From NCBI RefSeq assembly GCF_007678255.1, contig NZ_VEED01000004.1, forward strand, positions 62,001 through 126,000: DNA of 64,000 bases, in the 5' to 3' direction. The notes beneath the pieces were generated by a model that was given only the letters and a program-made list of their open reading frames with translations, had not been told where the DNA came from and did not search any database. Below, piece after piece: positions 8,361 through 16,947 of the stretch; position 1 is the first letter of the stretch; each line of letters opens with the position of its first letter. Position numbers and translations under genes: made by a program. This DNA comes from Bacillus sp. X1(2014) (GTDB taxonomy: Bacteria; Bacillota; Bacilli; Bacillales_B; DSM-18226).

Positions 8361-11300
8361 TTATCTAAATTTCACGGTATAGGTTTCCGACTGGAGGCCA
8401 TCCTCCGATTTTACTGTGATCACCGCAGTTTCCTCTTCTTCAGTTACTTGATAGGAGGCAAATAAGTCAGTAGTGACCGCTGTTACTACAGGATCTTTCG
8501 CTGCTTTTTCCTTTACCTTATACGTCAATTGTTCAGTTTGGAAATCCATTAACGGCTTTCCATTGATTAAGATGCTCTCAAGCGTTGCATCCTCACCAAT
8601 GCTTGGGTCAGCCTTGGTAACATCTCCGTTTCCAAACACTTCAATTTCTGAAATGGCAATGCATGTTTTTGGCATCGCCGTCATCACTACTCGGATCTTC
8701 GATGTGGTAACTGGGTCAAACTTCACCGTTAAGTCTTTTGTTGCATTCACATCTACTTGGGTTCCTTCAATACCCTTCCAATCGGTTCCATTCCAATATT
8801 CAAGATTTAGAGATTCTGGTGGTCTCGTACCGCCGCCATCATCATAAAAATGGAAATCGATCTTAGATATCGTATCTTCACGGCCAAAATCGATGGCTAC
8901 CCAATCTTCTGACCTCCAGCTGTTGGGATCCCAATTCGTCCAGCGCTCCGAAGAGATTTCCCCATTGTTGACATTGGTTGTTTTATCATATTGTCCGGTA
9001 AAGGAAGCTGATACCTTTGGAAACTCCTGCCCAGAATTAGGAAGGTTTAACGCGATGTTCTGCAATGCCGGTTTGGTCACTTGCACATTGGCCGTTACTC
9101 TAACCGGACTATACGGAATAGATCCTTTTACTATAAATTTACCAAGTTCTTCATACTTACTTGGGTCAATCGCTTCCCACTTCACTCGTACGTTTCCTTC
9201 CGAACCGTTTTCAAGTTTAGCAGGTACAAATTCCGGTAGTACCGGCTCTTTACCTGGAACCGTTTTCACCTTAATCGGTTCCACACTTTCCACATTACTA
9301 ACCGTTACCTTTGCCACAGCTGGAATGCTCGTTCCTTCGACCGTGCCGTTCACGGTAAATGTGGTTTCCCTGTCATACTGATCAGGGTCAATCGCTTCCC
9401 ATTGGACGGCTTTTTGTACTTTTTCACCGTCTCCGTAAATCGTTGTAACTTCCTGAGGCATTTCCGGTGCGATTTTTTTCTTCGTTACAACCACATTAGC
9501 TGGCTCTATATCCACAATTCCGGCCTGTTCGATTTTCCAACTCTGATTATTTCCAGCATTGGCTGACCAAACACCCACTCCAGCATTTTCACTTGTTGAA
9601 CCACCGCCAACTTCGAGGAGCTGACCGCTTGCTGCGTTAATGAACGTATATTGTTGATTTCCGAAGGTGGATAGCATCCACTTTTGGCTTTCTGTGTTTT
9701 GATCGGTTTGTACCACTGCGTTCCCATTTTCAACACCAATCACCTTGCCGCTGTTATCAACGATTTTATACTCTTCCTTTGAACTGTATCCATTCGTCAC
9801 TTTTTGAAGACTCCACTGCTGGCTCGCCTTATCACGGTCATAGGTTTTTTGCACAATCTTGCCTTCCTCTGTGCTATCCAAGACCTTACCACTATTTTTA
9901 TTGCTAATTTTATAGTGATCTTGATTTTTTAAGAATCCAGCTTCCTCGTTAACTCCTGATACACCGGACACAACAAATGTTGTAATCGATTGTGCCGGAA
10001 CCACCGCTGCTAATTTTTCATCCTCTACCTTGATGTTATCTTTTTTCTGCAAATTATCAGTGGCAGATGTGACATACGGAGTTGCTGTTGCTGACTCATC
10101 TACTGTTTCAAATCCAGATAAGTCGATGTCCACTGCCTTTTGATCCTTGGATGAATTGGTATAAACAACGACAACAGAGTCATCTTCAGAATCAATTGCT
10201 GCCAACGTATTATTGTTGTTTGAGTTGATAAAATGATCGCCAGGGCGAATAAATTTACTATAGTTACCAACGGAGTAGTATTTTTTATTTTTGTAGATTT
10301 TAAAATTGTTAAAATCATCTGCTGCAAAATCAACTTGAATTAGACCCCAGTTGCCATTTTCATGCTCAGGCCTCATGTTTACCTCATCTTCAACTGCCTG
10401 CCACATCACCCATGCTTCTGGTTCGAGTTGCTGGATATCTTCTCTGATTCGTTTCGATATTTCAAGGCCCGGATTGATGTCCTCATGATTCTGGCCGCCG
10501 ACACTTAGGTCAACCTCTGACATCCACAGTTTTTTTCCTGAAGCTTTGGCAATATCTCTAGCACCAGTTCTTTCACCTGTCCCGTAAGTATGTACATTCA
10601 ACTGCTCAATATTACTGCGGGTTTCGGTATTATACGCATCCCAATTGGTTCGGAATTTTCCAGGATTCGTCTCGTCCATTGCCGAGACAGCGGTATCCAA
10701 GCCTTTTTCGGTCAATTGTTTTTTCACTTCATTGATCATTTTCGCTTGTGATTCCGGGTTCCAGTGTGATCCTTCTTGTCTGCCCTTGGCACCCCAGTAG
10801 TTCGTATTTGGTTCATTTACCGGTGAAAGCGTTTTAAATTGAATGCCAGTATCTTTCTGCAGATGGTCGACAACTGCTGTTAAATAGCTGGCAAAATTAG
10901 TGTATTGATCAGGCTTCAGGTTATCCCTATTTGAATCCCAGTTCCCGGATACATATCCACTTTGCGTCATAAAGTATGGCGCCGAGTTCGAAAAGGCTTC
11001 AAACGTATCTGCTCCTCTTGACTTAGCTGCCGTCAGCCACCAGCGTTGGTTGGCATCCGCGTTCCAGTTCCAGTGGTTGGGAATCGTTGGGTTCCACCAA
11101 TTCGCCGGCTCTGTCCAGCCTTCTGTGTTTCCATTTGGCGGTCCAAATTCGGCCGGCCGATTCCAATATCCTGGGACTGCTCCGCCTAGACGCATGTATG
11201 GAGTGGTTTCTGGCGAATCACCACCGCCGATATTATAACGAGCAATATTAAAATTAAGTCCATCCTCGCCAAAGAGGGCATCGGCTAATTGGTTTTTGAT

Positions 11301-11543
11301 TTCATCCGGCCAGCCGCCTGTAATATTGGCAAACCAAACAAGCGCTGTTCCCCACCCATCAAAAGGTGCTTGTTGATAACTTGGATCTAATTTCACCATT
11401 TCTGTGATTGTGCTTGATGGAGTAACTTCAGCAGCTGATACCTTAGGTGCTGCTGCAGGTGCAAGCAGACTAAGGGTAAGGGCAGTAGCCGAACCGTATG
11501 TGAATACCTTTTTAGCCATTTGCTTAATATGAGCTTTTGTCAT
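8361..11543 (-). CDS. Secreted modular glycoside hydrolase family 30 enzyme (probably endo-beta-1,6-galactanase-like)
   Basis: A 1060-aa secreted enzyme. In order it has a signal peptide ending about VSA-AE (residue 38), then a GH30 clan-A catalytic barrel with beta-sandwich (about 45-525). Next come a ricin-type lectin domain with three QxW repeats (QQWSL, QKWML, QSWKI; about 535-677) and two bacterial Ig-like domains (about 685-828). An F5/8-type discoidin domain (about 830-973) and a cadherin-like beta-sandwich (about 985-1060) finish it. The acid/base is E244 (VNEP) and the nucleophile E343 (WMSEVD). The GGDSPETTPYMRLGG stretch resembles the GH30 subfamily that includes fungal endo-beta-1,6-galactanases, so arabinogalactan side chains are a likely substrate. 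Xylan or glucan cannot be excluded. It has a strong ribosome binding site (GGGGATG) and its own terminator. Confidence 0.85.
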   Translation of the reverse strand: MTKAHIKQMAKKVFTYGSATALTLSLLAPAAAPKVSAAEVTPSSTITEMVKLDPSYQQAPFDGWGTALVWFANITGGWPDEIKNQLADALFGEDGLNFNIARYNIGGGDSPETTPYMRLGGAVPGYWNRPAEFGPPNGNTEGWTEPANWWNPTIPNHWNWNADANQRWWLTAAKSRGADTFEAFSNSAPYFMTQSGYVSGNWDSNRDNLKPDQYTNFASYLTAVVDHLQKDTGIQFKTLSPVNEPNTNYWGAKGRQEGSHWNPESQAKMINEVKKQLTEKGLDTAVSAMDETNPGKFRTNWDAYNTETRSNIEQLNVHTYGTGERTGARDIAKASGKKLWMSEVDLSVGGQNHEDINPGLEISKRIREDIQQLEPEAWVMWQAVEDEVNMRPEHENGNWGLIQVDFAADDFNNFKIYKNKKYYSVGNYSKFIRPGDHFINSNNNNTLAAIDSEDDSVVVVYTNSSKDQKAVDIDLSGFETVDESATATPYVTSATDNLQKKDNIKVEDEKLAAVVPAQSITTFVVSGVSGVNEEAGFLKNQDHYKISNKNSGKVLDSTEEGKIVQKTYDRDKASQQWSLQKVTNGYSSKEEYKIVDNSGKVIGVENGNAVVQTDQNTESQKWMLSTFGNQQYTFINAASGQLLEVGGGSTSENAGVGVWSANAGNNQSWKIEQAGIVDIEPANVVVTKKKIAPEMPQEVTTIYGDGEKVQKAVQWEAIDPDQYDRETTFTVNGTVEGTSIPAVAKVTVSNVESVEPIKVKTVPGKEPVLPEFVPAKLENGSEGNVRVKWEAIDPSKYEELGKFIVKGSIPYSPVRVTANVQVTKPALQNIALNLPNSGQEFPKVSASFTGQYDKTTNVNNGEISSERWTNWDPNSWRSEDWVAIDFGREDTISKIDFHFYDDGGGTRPPESLNLEYWNGTDWKGIEGTQVDVNATKDLTVKFDPVTTSKIRVVMTAMPKTCIAISEIEVFGNGDVTKADPSIGEDATLESILINGKPLMDFQTEQLTYKVKEKAAKDPVVTAVTTDLFASYQVTEEEETAVITVKSEDGLQSETYTVKFR

Positions 11544-11615
11544 TTTATCATCCCCTTTTACTATTTTGCTAGATTGAGACAGTTTCGGTTTGGATCACCT
11601 CCCAAATAGTTGTAA

Positions 11616-11635
11616 TATAGAAACCGGTTTCTATA
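11616..11635. promoter_or_regulatory. LacI-type operator 1 upstream of the GH30 gene
   Basis: A perfect 20-bp palindrome, tatagaaaccggtttctata, with the central CG typical of LacI-family operators, 73 bases before the GH30 start codon. It resembles but does not fit the CcpA cre consensus (AGAAACCG instead of TGNAANCG), which favours the adjacent LacI-type regulator. Confidence 0.8.
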
Positions 11636-11716
11636 AAATAGAAAAAAATTTACTCTTAGTTGAGTTAGTACTGTTTGAATGGATTGGGAGTTGGGATTCG
11701 TGGTGTCTTTCGTAGG

Positions 11717-11734
11717 ATAGAAATCGGTTTCTAT
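11717..11734. promoter_or_regulatory. LacI-type operator 2 upstream of the GH30 gene
   Basis: atagaaatcggtttctat differs from operator 1 by one central base. The centres of the two sites are about 100 bp apart, close to a whole number of helical turns, compatible with looping by a tetrameric or dimer-of-dimers repressor. Confidence 0.75.
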
Positions 11735-11930
11735 TTCAAACAGGTGTCTGTTAATTCTGAATACTCATCTTGAGTATTAATATAAAATTTGCCAGTGGTG
11801 CTGTCAATATGATAGGAAATTTTTGGTTCGTTATTCCTATCTAAAATAGGTCTTTTGGTCTCTGTAGAGGTATGCTAATGTTAAGGGTCTGTTATACCTG
11901 AATTTTGGTTTCACTGTGTTTGAAAATAAA

Positions 11931-12114
11931 CGGAAAAATTCCGCTTAAATTAGGAAATTCCCATATTTCCTTAAAAGTAAAGGAAGTTTTTCCGTTTATA
12001 TGATTCAAATCGTTGGATTTTGTCTTATCTAGAGCAGTTAATCGGAATTTCTCCGCTTATATCTGCTTCTTAAGCTTCACCTATATACATTAACCGGAAA
12101 TTCTCCGCCTATGA
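11931..12114. repeat. Cluster of four short CGGAAwTTyTCCG repeats
   Basis: Four related copies lie at 11931-11948, 11982-12003, 12039-12062 and 12091-12114. Each contains a GGAA..TTCCG or GGAA.TTCTCCGC core followed by a T/A-rich tail (cttat, tttat). The core is itself a small inverted repeat. The rest of the 11.64-12.25 kb interval holds no recognisable gene. Confidence 0.5.
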
Positions 12115-12247
12115 ATTTTCATTCCTTCACGAAAATCAAAGCGCTCGACAAGTTTGTCCGTAAAACCGGTATTACTGACATTTTCCCCAGGCACTTGTTT
12201 GCGAAAACAGCACGAAAAAAAGAAACAGAAGAACTCTCTTCTGCTTC

Positions 12248-13306
12248 TTAAACGGTTATTTTTCTTTCTCCGATCTCCTTTAGACCAGCACGGATAAGCA
12301 GGAATACTACTACCCATGAAGCTAGCATTAAAAAAATCTGTCCGAACGGGAACATACCTTTTATCGGTGTGTCCCACAAAGCATGCATCAAGACCACCAA
12401 GGCAAAGACACGTAAAAATCTAAACCGGAAGAGCATGTTAAGGTTAAATGGATGATCCCCTTGTACTCTACAGAATGCAGCTCCTGTCAACGCGGCCCAG
12501 GCTATATGCCCGCCGGGTGCAAAAATTCCACGCCATAGGATCGTATTGTAGAGATTTGCACCATCCCCAGAAAGCAGTGCCCTTAGAGCATACCCCGCGG
12601 TTTCAAACGCGGCAAATCCTGCACCGACAGCAGCTCCAATGAGAAGGCCGTTTAGAATATATCTGTATTTTCGGTACCGAACAAACGTAATGACCGTTAT
12701 AGCTTTGGCCAGCTCTTCCGCAATTCCAATCGTAATCGGATTGATATTGTTTTTTAAAATATTAAAAAACACAAGTGCGACCAACATGGAGAGAACACCG
12801 CCGATCAACACAACATAAATCACTCGATAAAAGGCAATATTTTGCGGTGCATTCATCTCCCAGAAGAAGATCAACGTTGTAAACGGAACAGCAAATGCTC
12901 CAACGATAATAAGTCCAGGTAAGAAGTTGACATTTCCAAAATAGGTCACACCCATGTAAAATCCTGCGAAGGCAAGGAGCGCAATGATAAACACCCTTGC
13001 AAAAAGCCATGGCTTCGGCCATGTATCTTTCACTTCCGTAATTTTGGGTGTCGTTAGTGCCGTACCCACGATAAACAGCCGTTCGGCCTCCAGTTCACTA
13101 TGATTCCGAAAAACACGCGAAAATACATTTTGGAATTTCGGCTCGATCGTTCGTTCAATTTTTGGAACCATATCAACATAATGGGCAAACTCATAGAAAT
13201 AACTATTTTCATCCTCTTGTCCGTTATCTTTAAAAAACTTTTCGCCGCAGCTTAAGCAGAACTTCACTCCATCTGGATTGGAATAAACACATTGCGGGCA
13301 TTTCAA
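12248..13306 (-). CDS. PrsW-family intramembrane protease with N-terminal zinc ribbon
   Basis: A 352-aa protein starting at TTG 13306 behind a GGGGTG ribosome binding site. The N-terminus is a CxxC..CxxC zinc ribbon (CPQC at 3-6, CLSC at 17-20). A soluble linker follows and then about eight membrane segments. PrsW hallmarks are present: an EELAKA motif (glutamates required in the family), AAFETAGYA, GHIAWAALTGA and HALWDTP. PrsW of B. subtilis cleaves the anti-sigma factor RsiW at site 1. This protein has an added zinc ribbon and no anti-sigma gene nearby, so its substrate is unknown. It is probably a single-gene unit. Confidence 0.8.
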   Translation of the reverse strand: MKCPQCVYSNPDGVKFCLSCGEKFFKDNGQEDENSYFYEFAHYVDMVPKIERTIEPKFQNVFSRVFRNHSELEAERLFIVGTALTTPKITEVKDTWPKPWLFARVFIIALLAFAGFYMGVTYFGNVNFLPGLIIVGAFAVPFTTLIFFWEMNAPQNIAFYRVIYVVLIGGVLSMLVALVFFNILKNNINPITIGIAEELAKAITVITFVRYRKYRYILNGLLIGAAVGAGFAAFETAGYALRALLSGDGANLYNTILWRGIFAPGGHIAWAALTGAAFCRVQGDHPFNLNMLFRFRFLRVFALVVLMHALWDTPIKGMFPFGQIFLMLASWVVVFLLIRAGLKEIGERKITV

Positions 13307-13330
13307 ACACCTTCACCCCTTTTGGTTAGC

Positions 13331-13355
13331 AAAAAACATCCTCACCAAGAGGATG
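13331..13355 (-). terminator. Terminator between two minus-strand genes
   Basis: catcctc/gaggatg hairpin with a TTTTTT tail on the minus strand. It ends the 184-aa gene upstream and separates it from the PrsW gene. Confidence 0.75.
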
Positions 13356-13428
13356 CCCAAAAATAGGTAAATTATTTGAAAAAATGATTACTCCTCCTGT
13401 TTTGAGAAGTCTTCCAAACTATCACTTT

Positions 13429-13983
13429 TTAGAGGCTTTTGATTAGCTTCATCTCTCCATTCTTAGGAATGAATTCACTAACGTTTTCATATTTCTCTTC
13501 CTTTTTTGAATGGTTTCGGTCCTCCGCAACATATTCCTTAAAGGAGCAGCAAAATAGCTTTCGTGCAACTTTCCCTTTTTCACCAATTAAGTTAAACCAT
13601 CCTTGTCCAACATAAAAAGGATTCGTGAGGATATTATCAATGATATACGTGATTCGGTCTTTTTCTTCCCCTGGATTAAATTTTGTTTTGGCTGAAAGAG
13701 CCAAGATAAAATAGTTTTTATACCGATCAAATTCCAGTAATTGAAGATGGTACTTCTTGTGCTGCCTTTGATTGAAATCACTCAGGACTATTTTAATACT
13801 TTTTTCTACATCTATTTCAAATTTACTTGCATCCTTCCATATCGATAAACGAGAATCAAAAATGGACAGTGTTAATATATAATATGCTTCAAAATTTTTA
13901 GGATCAAATACTTCATTACCAGCCTTTTCATCTTCCGGTACGACAATATAGTTTTTATAGTCAGCAAAGAAATTTTCAATCAT
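13429..13983 (-). CDS. Uncharacterised cytoplasmic protein, 184 aa
   Basis: The gene starts at ATG 13983 behind GAGGGT. The protein has no signal peptide or membrane helix, is rich in Lys, Glu and aromatic residues and has a charged C-terminal third (HSKKEEKYENVSE). I recognise no domain. Landmarks are PEDEKAGNEVFDPKNFEAYY near the N-terminus, a central SDFNQRQHKKYHLQLLEFD and NPFYVGQGWFNLIGEKGKVA. It could belong to an effector/immunity-like family of small Bacillus proteins, but nothing in the context proves that. It has its own terminator at 13331-13355. Confidence 0.6.
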   Translation of the reverse strand: MIENFFADYKNYIVVPEDEKAGNEVFDPKNFEAYYILTLSIFDSRLSIWKDASKFEIDVEKSIKIVLSDFNQRQHKKYHLQLLEFDRYKNYFILALSAKTKFNPGEEKDRITYIIDNILTNPFYVGQGWFNLIGEKGKVARKLFCCSFKEYVAEDRNHSKKEEKYENVSEFIPKNGEMKLIKSL

Positions 13984-14298
13984 ATCGAATACCCTCTTTC
14001 ATACCTTAATAGAATGGATGAATAATATGGTTTGTCTTTTTTTATCAGCGACTATTAGCAATATGAAAACAACATTCTACATGAGCTTTTCACACAGTTT
14101 TTTAAAAAATCTGACAAATCAACTTCCATGAACCAATGAATTTGAATTGTATAGTATATATTCTTTTATAAAAATTAAAAATCCTGCTTAATCTTGCAAA
14201 AATCCTCATCTTCCACGCTTTTAATTAAAAAGTCCCATGACAGAATGAATAATTTGTCGTGTATTCGAAAATGCATTCTAATTTATATCGAATTTTGC
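13984..14298. other. A/T-rich intergenic stretch
   Basis: No open frame with a ribosome binding site, no RNA motif and no clear repeat was found here. It presumably carries the promoter of the minus-strand 184-aa gene, but no convincing -35/-10 pair was singled out. Confidence 0.4.
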
Positions 14299-14336
14299 AA
14301 AAAAAAAAATGGCTCAGTAATGTAATTACTAAGCCA
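14299..14336 (-). terminator. Terminator of the AlkD-like gene
   Basis: ggcttagtaat/attactgagcc stem followed by ten T on the minus strand, immediately past the stop codon of the AlkD-like gene. Confidence 0.9.
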
Positions 14337-14352
14337 CTCTCCATAAGCTATG

Positions 14353-15060
14353 CTAACATCTTACATATTTACGCTTGAAACCAAGTTTTCCTCTTTCAAT
14401 TTCCTTTTGAATATTTTCGGAAGCAAGCAGAATACTGCTTTTTTTCTTGTCCCGTTTGATTTCTACTGGTCCCACTTCCTTTGCCGTTTCAACCGCCTTA
14501 TCATGGAGCGGCACAAACGAAATCCCGACGGTATAGATAAAATTATTCATGGCGGATTTCGTTCGATCCGGAGAATCATGAATCGTATTTTTCACCTGAT
14601 CAAGCATACTGGCAATCTTGCTTTCGCTGAATTCACTGTCTGGACGATTCCCTAAAAGCCAACAGTAGCAGCTCCAACCTGCAGACATTTTAAGTTCATT
14701 ACCGCTTACGATCCATTTATCAGCCACATCTTGCGCAATATCGGTTTCAGCCAACGTTACGGCAACCACATAATCAGAAATCATATAAAAATATGCCCCA
14801 TCTATCCACCGCTCAAAATCTGCCTCCGTCATGATCATGGGGTCCGCAATGATACCTGCAAAATACATGGCATCGTAGTTCCCGGTAGCGTAAAGCTGCT
14901 CGGCTAAAGGTTGATTTTTCTTGATTTTCTTTGCAATCGGCTTCATTGCACCTGTCGCCACTCCAAAAAGCGGTTCGTGTGCACCATTACTTATGTATGT
15001 CTTCTTCGTTCGTTCCTTGCCGAGTGCTTCCAGTTCCTGCATAACCGTTTCTAAATCCAT
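14353..15060 (-). CDS. AlkD-like DNA alkylation repair family protein
   Basis: A 235-aa all-helical protein resembling AlkD, the HEAT-repeat DNA glycosylases that excise N3- and N7-alkylpurines. Supporting segments are GVATGAMKPIAKKIKKNQPLA, the WIDGAYFYMISDYVV region and SAGWSCYCWLLGNRPD. The helices come as short pairs across the full length. An in-frame upstream extension to 15159 exists, but ATG 15060 follows GGGAGGAAG at ordinary distance and gives the N-terminus MDLETVMQELEALG, typical of the family. Several family members are uncharacterised and may not be active glycosylases. It is a single-gene unit with its own terminator. Confidence 0.75.
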   Translation of the reverse strand: MDLETVMQELEALGKERTKKTYISNGAHEPLFGVATGAMKPIAKKIKKNQPLAEQLYATGNYDAMYFAGIIADPMIMTEADFERWIDGAYFYMISDYVVAVTLAETDIAQDVADKWIVSGNELKMSAGWSCYCWLLGNRPDSEFSESKIASMLDQVKNTIHDSPDRTKSAMNNFIYTVGISFVPLHDKAVETAKEVGPVEIKRDKKKSSILLASENIQKEIERGKLGFKRKYVRC

Positions 15061-15402
15061 CGTTTTACACTTCCTCCCTTTTAATTCTTCACACCTACTT
15101 ATAAATTTTACTAATAATTTTGCGGTCTGAATACTATTTATCAATCTATGCCCCCTCAATGTTCAAAATCTTCCTATTCCGATATCAAAATCCCTTTGAT
15201 TTACAAATATTCGGATAAACAACACTCTTGAGGTAAAAACTATATTAGAAGCAGTTAAATGATCATCTTTGGTAGAACCCATGAAAACCCTGATTCTATT
15301 CATTTTTTAGTTAATATTACTCACAATCAACAGCGCTAATAAACATATCCCTTTAACACCAACCTAGAAAGTGAAATAACAAACACAGAGGAGTAATACA
15401 TA

Positions 15403-16457
15403 ATGGATAAAAATTCCTTTTCGGAGGACCAAATTGCTGAGCATCAGCAAAATAAACATTTAACATCATCCGAGTTAGCAGATTTGTTTGCAAATTTTCT
15501 TGGAGACTCCATGTTTACTTGTGTGTTTGAACATTTTCTGCAAGTCGTGGAAGATGAGGAGGTTAAAGATTATGTAGAATTTGCAATTGCACTTTCTAGA
15601 AGACATGTTCAGCAAATAAGTGATATTTTTACAATAGAAAATATACCTATACCTGTCGGTTACGGAGAACAGGATGTTCGAAAAGATGCACCTCGCCTAT
15701 TCAGTGATATGTTCATGGTTTTTTATATTACCCAAATGGCAAGTGTATCATTAACAATATACAGTAGTGCATATGGAAATGCGACCAGACAAGATATTAT
15801 GAATTATTTTAGAAACAATTTAAATGATTCAGGAGAAACTTATGAAAGAGGAATCCATTTATTACTTTCTAAAGGAATGGACATAGGTGCTCCAACAATT
15901 CCTTATGCAAAAAAGGTTGATTTTGTTGAGGAAAAATCATTTATCTCAATTATAACAGGAAGAGATAGACCGCTTACAGCCCCTGAAATAAAACAGTTGC
16001 ATAATTTAATCAATACAAATGTGTTAGGTAAAGCCATAATGCTAGGTTTTAGCCAGGTTGCCTCTTCTGAGAAGCTTAGAAAATACTTTCAAGAAGGTGC
16101 AAAACTCTCAGGTAAACAAATAAAAGGGTTATCCTTACCATTAACAAATCAGGACTTGCCCTCTCCCAAGTTAGTGGATGCACATATAACAGATTCAACC
16201 AGCTCTCCATTTTCCGATAAACTTATGTTGTATCATGGATCGGTAGCAGGAAGTGTTGCACTTACCAACATGGGAACAGCCCTTGGACAAATGATGAGCA
16301 TGATTTAGCGGTAGAGCTTATGGCGTTCATTCCTGCGATCGGCAAGTATAACAATGATGGACTAAATATGATGATTGAACATGGGTGGCTTGAAGAACCC
16401 TTCACAGCAACGGACAGAAAAAAACTTTCTAACTCTTCACCAGGGAATCAGAGATAA
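15403..16457 (+). pseudogene. DUF3231 family protein gene broken by a late frameshift
   Basis: The first frame (ATG 15403, GAGG upstream) encodes two DUF3231 repeats, helical bundles related to a spore/coat-associated group in Bacillus. It runs into a stop at 16308 after GTALGQMMSMI. The next frame continues exactly where the family would: EHDLAVELMAFIPAIGKY, then NNDGLNMMIEHGWLEEP, to a stop at 16455-16457. One base has been lost or gained at about 16280-16295. The original product would have been about 350 aa. It may be a true pseudogene, a phase-variable gene or a sequencing error; no long homopolymer sits at the break. Confidence 0.75.
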
Positions 16458-16473
16458 TTAGGATGAGAAAAAT

Positions 16474-16686
16474 GTGAATAAGAATGCGTTTGAAAAACTG
16501 TTATGGTCTATCGCTTTACCTGGTTTTGGACAAATACTAAATAAAAAGTATATTAAAGGCAATTTGTTTATATTCCTTGAATTTCTGGTAAATATCCAAT
16601 CCAATTTTAATGGAGCGATTATTTCAAGCTTTCATGGAAATATTAAAATCATAACAATATTCATAAAATATGAACGCCCTATTTAA
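16474..16686 (+). pseudogene. Truncated membrane protein remnant
   Basis: A GTG-started frame of 70 codons begins with a convincing protein N-terminus (MNKNAFEKLLWSIALPGFGQ, then ILNKKYIKG and a hydrophobic helix). It degenerates after residue 50 into FHGNIKIITIFIKYERPI and runs straight into a terminator. The beginning resembles a family of Bacillus small multi-pass membrane proteins that share the SIALPGFGQI..YIKG start. The rest of such a protein is missing. The upstream ribosome binding site is weak. I treat it as a 3'-deleted gene; family identity is a recollection, not tested. Confidence 0.5.
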
Positions 16687-16716
16687 TTTCTGATGAAAGG
16701 AATGGCGTTCTTTTTT
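16672..16716 (+). terminator. Terminator
   Basis: gaacgcc/ggcgttc stem followed by TTTTTT on the plus strand, ending the DUF3231/remnant region before hcp. Confidence 0.85.
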
Positions 16717-16947
16717 ATGCCTCTACAAGTTTTCCTTTTTGTCACGAAGTGTTCAAATCTTTTTGACTTGTTTATGAACAGATTCCTAAAGAACTCCAAA
16801 TTTAAAAACAATGAATTTATAATGACGATGTAACCAAGTTGATTAAATTGTTAATTACCTATGATACTTATTCAATACACTAAATAAGAGAAAGCTTTTA
16901 TTGTAGAAAAATAGAAATATAAATTCATTCACTGGAGGAAATTATAA

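Noticed and set aside
8473..9381. Open frames on the plus strand inside the GH30 gene
   Set aside because: They are antisense shadows without ribosome binding sites; the minus strand carries a coherent multidomain protein.
11616..11635. CcpA cre site
   Set aside because: It lacks the TG...CA ends of cre, and a second near-identical copy plus a local LacI regulator give a better explanation.
12090..12377. 95-codon frame overlapping the 3' end of the PrsW gene
   Set aside because: It is mostly the antisense-independent shadow of the PrsW gene in another frame, has no ribosome binding site, and its tail covers the short repeats.
16730..16947. FNR or NsrR site upstream of hcp
   Set aside because: TGTCAC and similar fragments occur, but no full palindrome matches either consensus.
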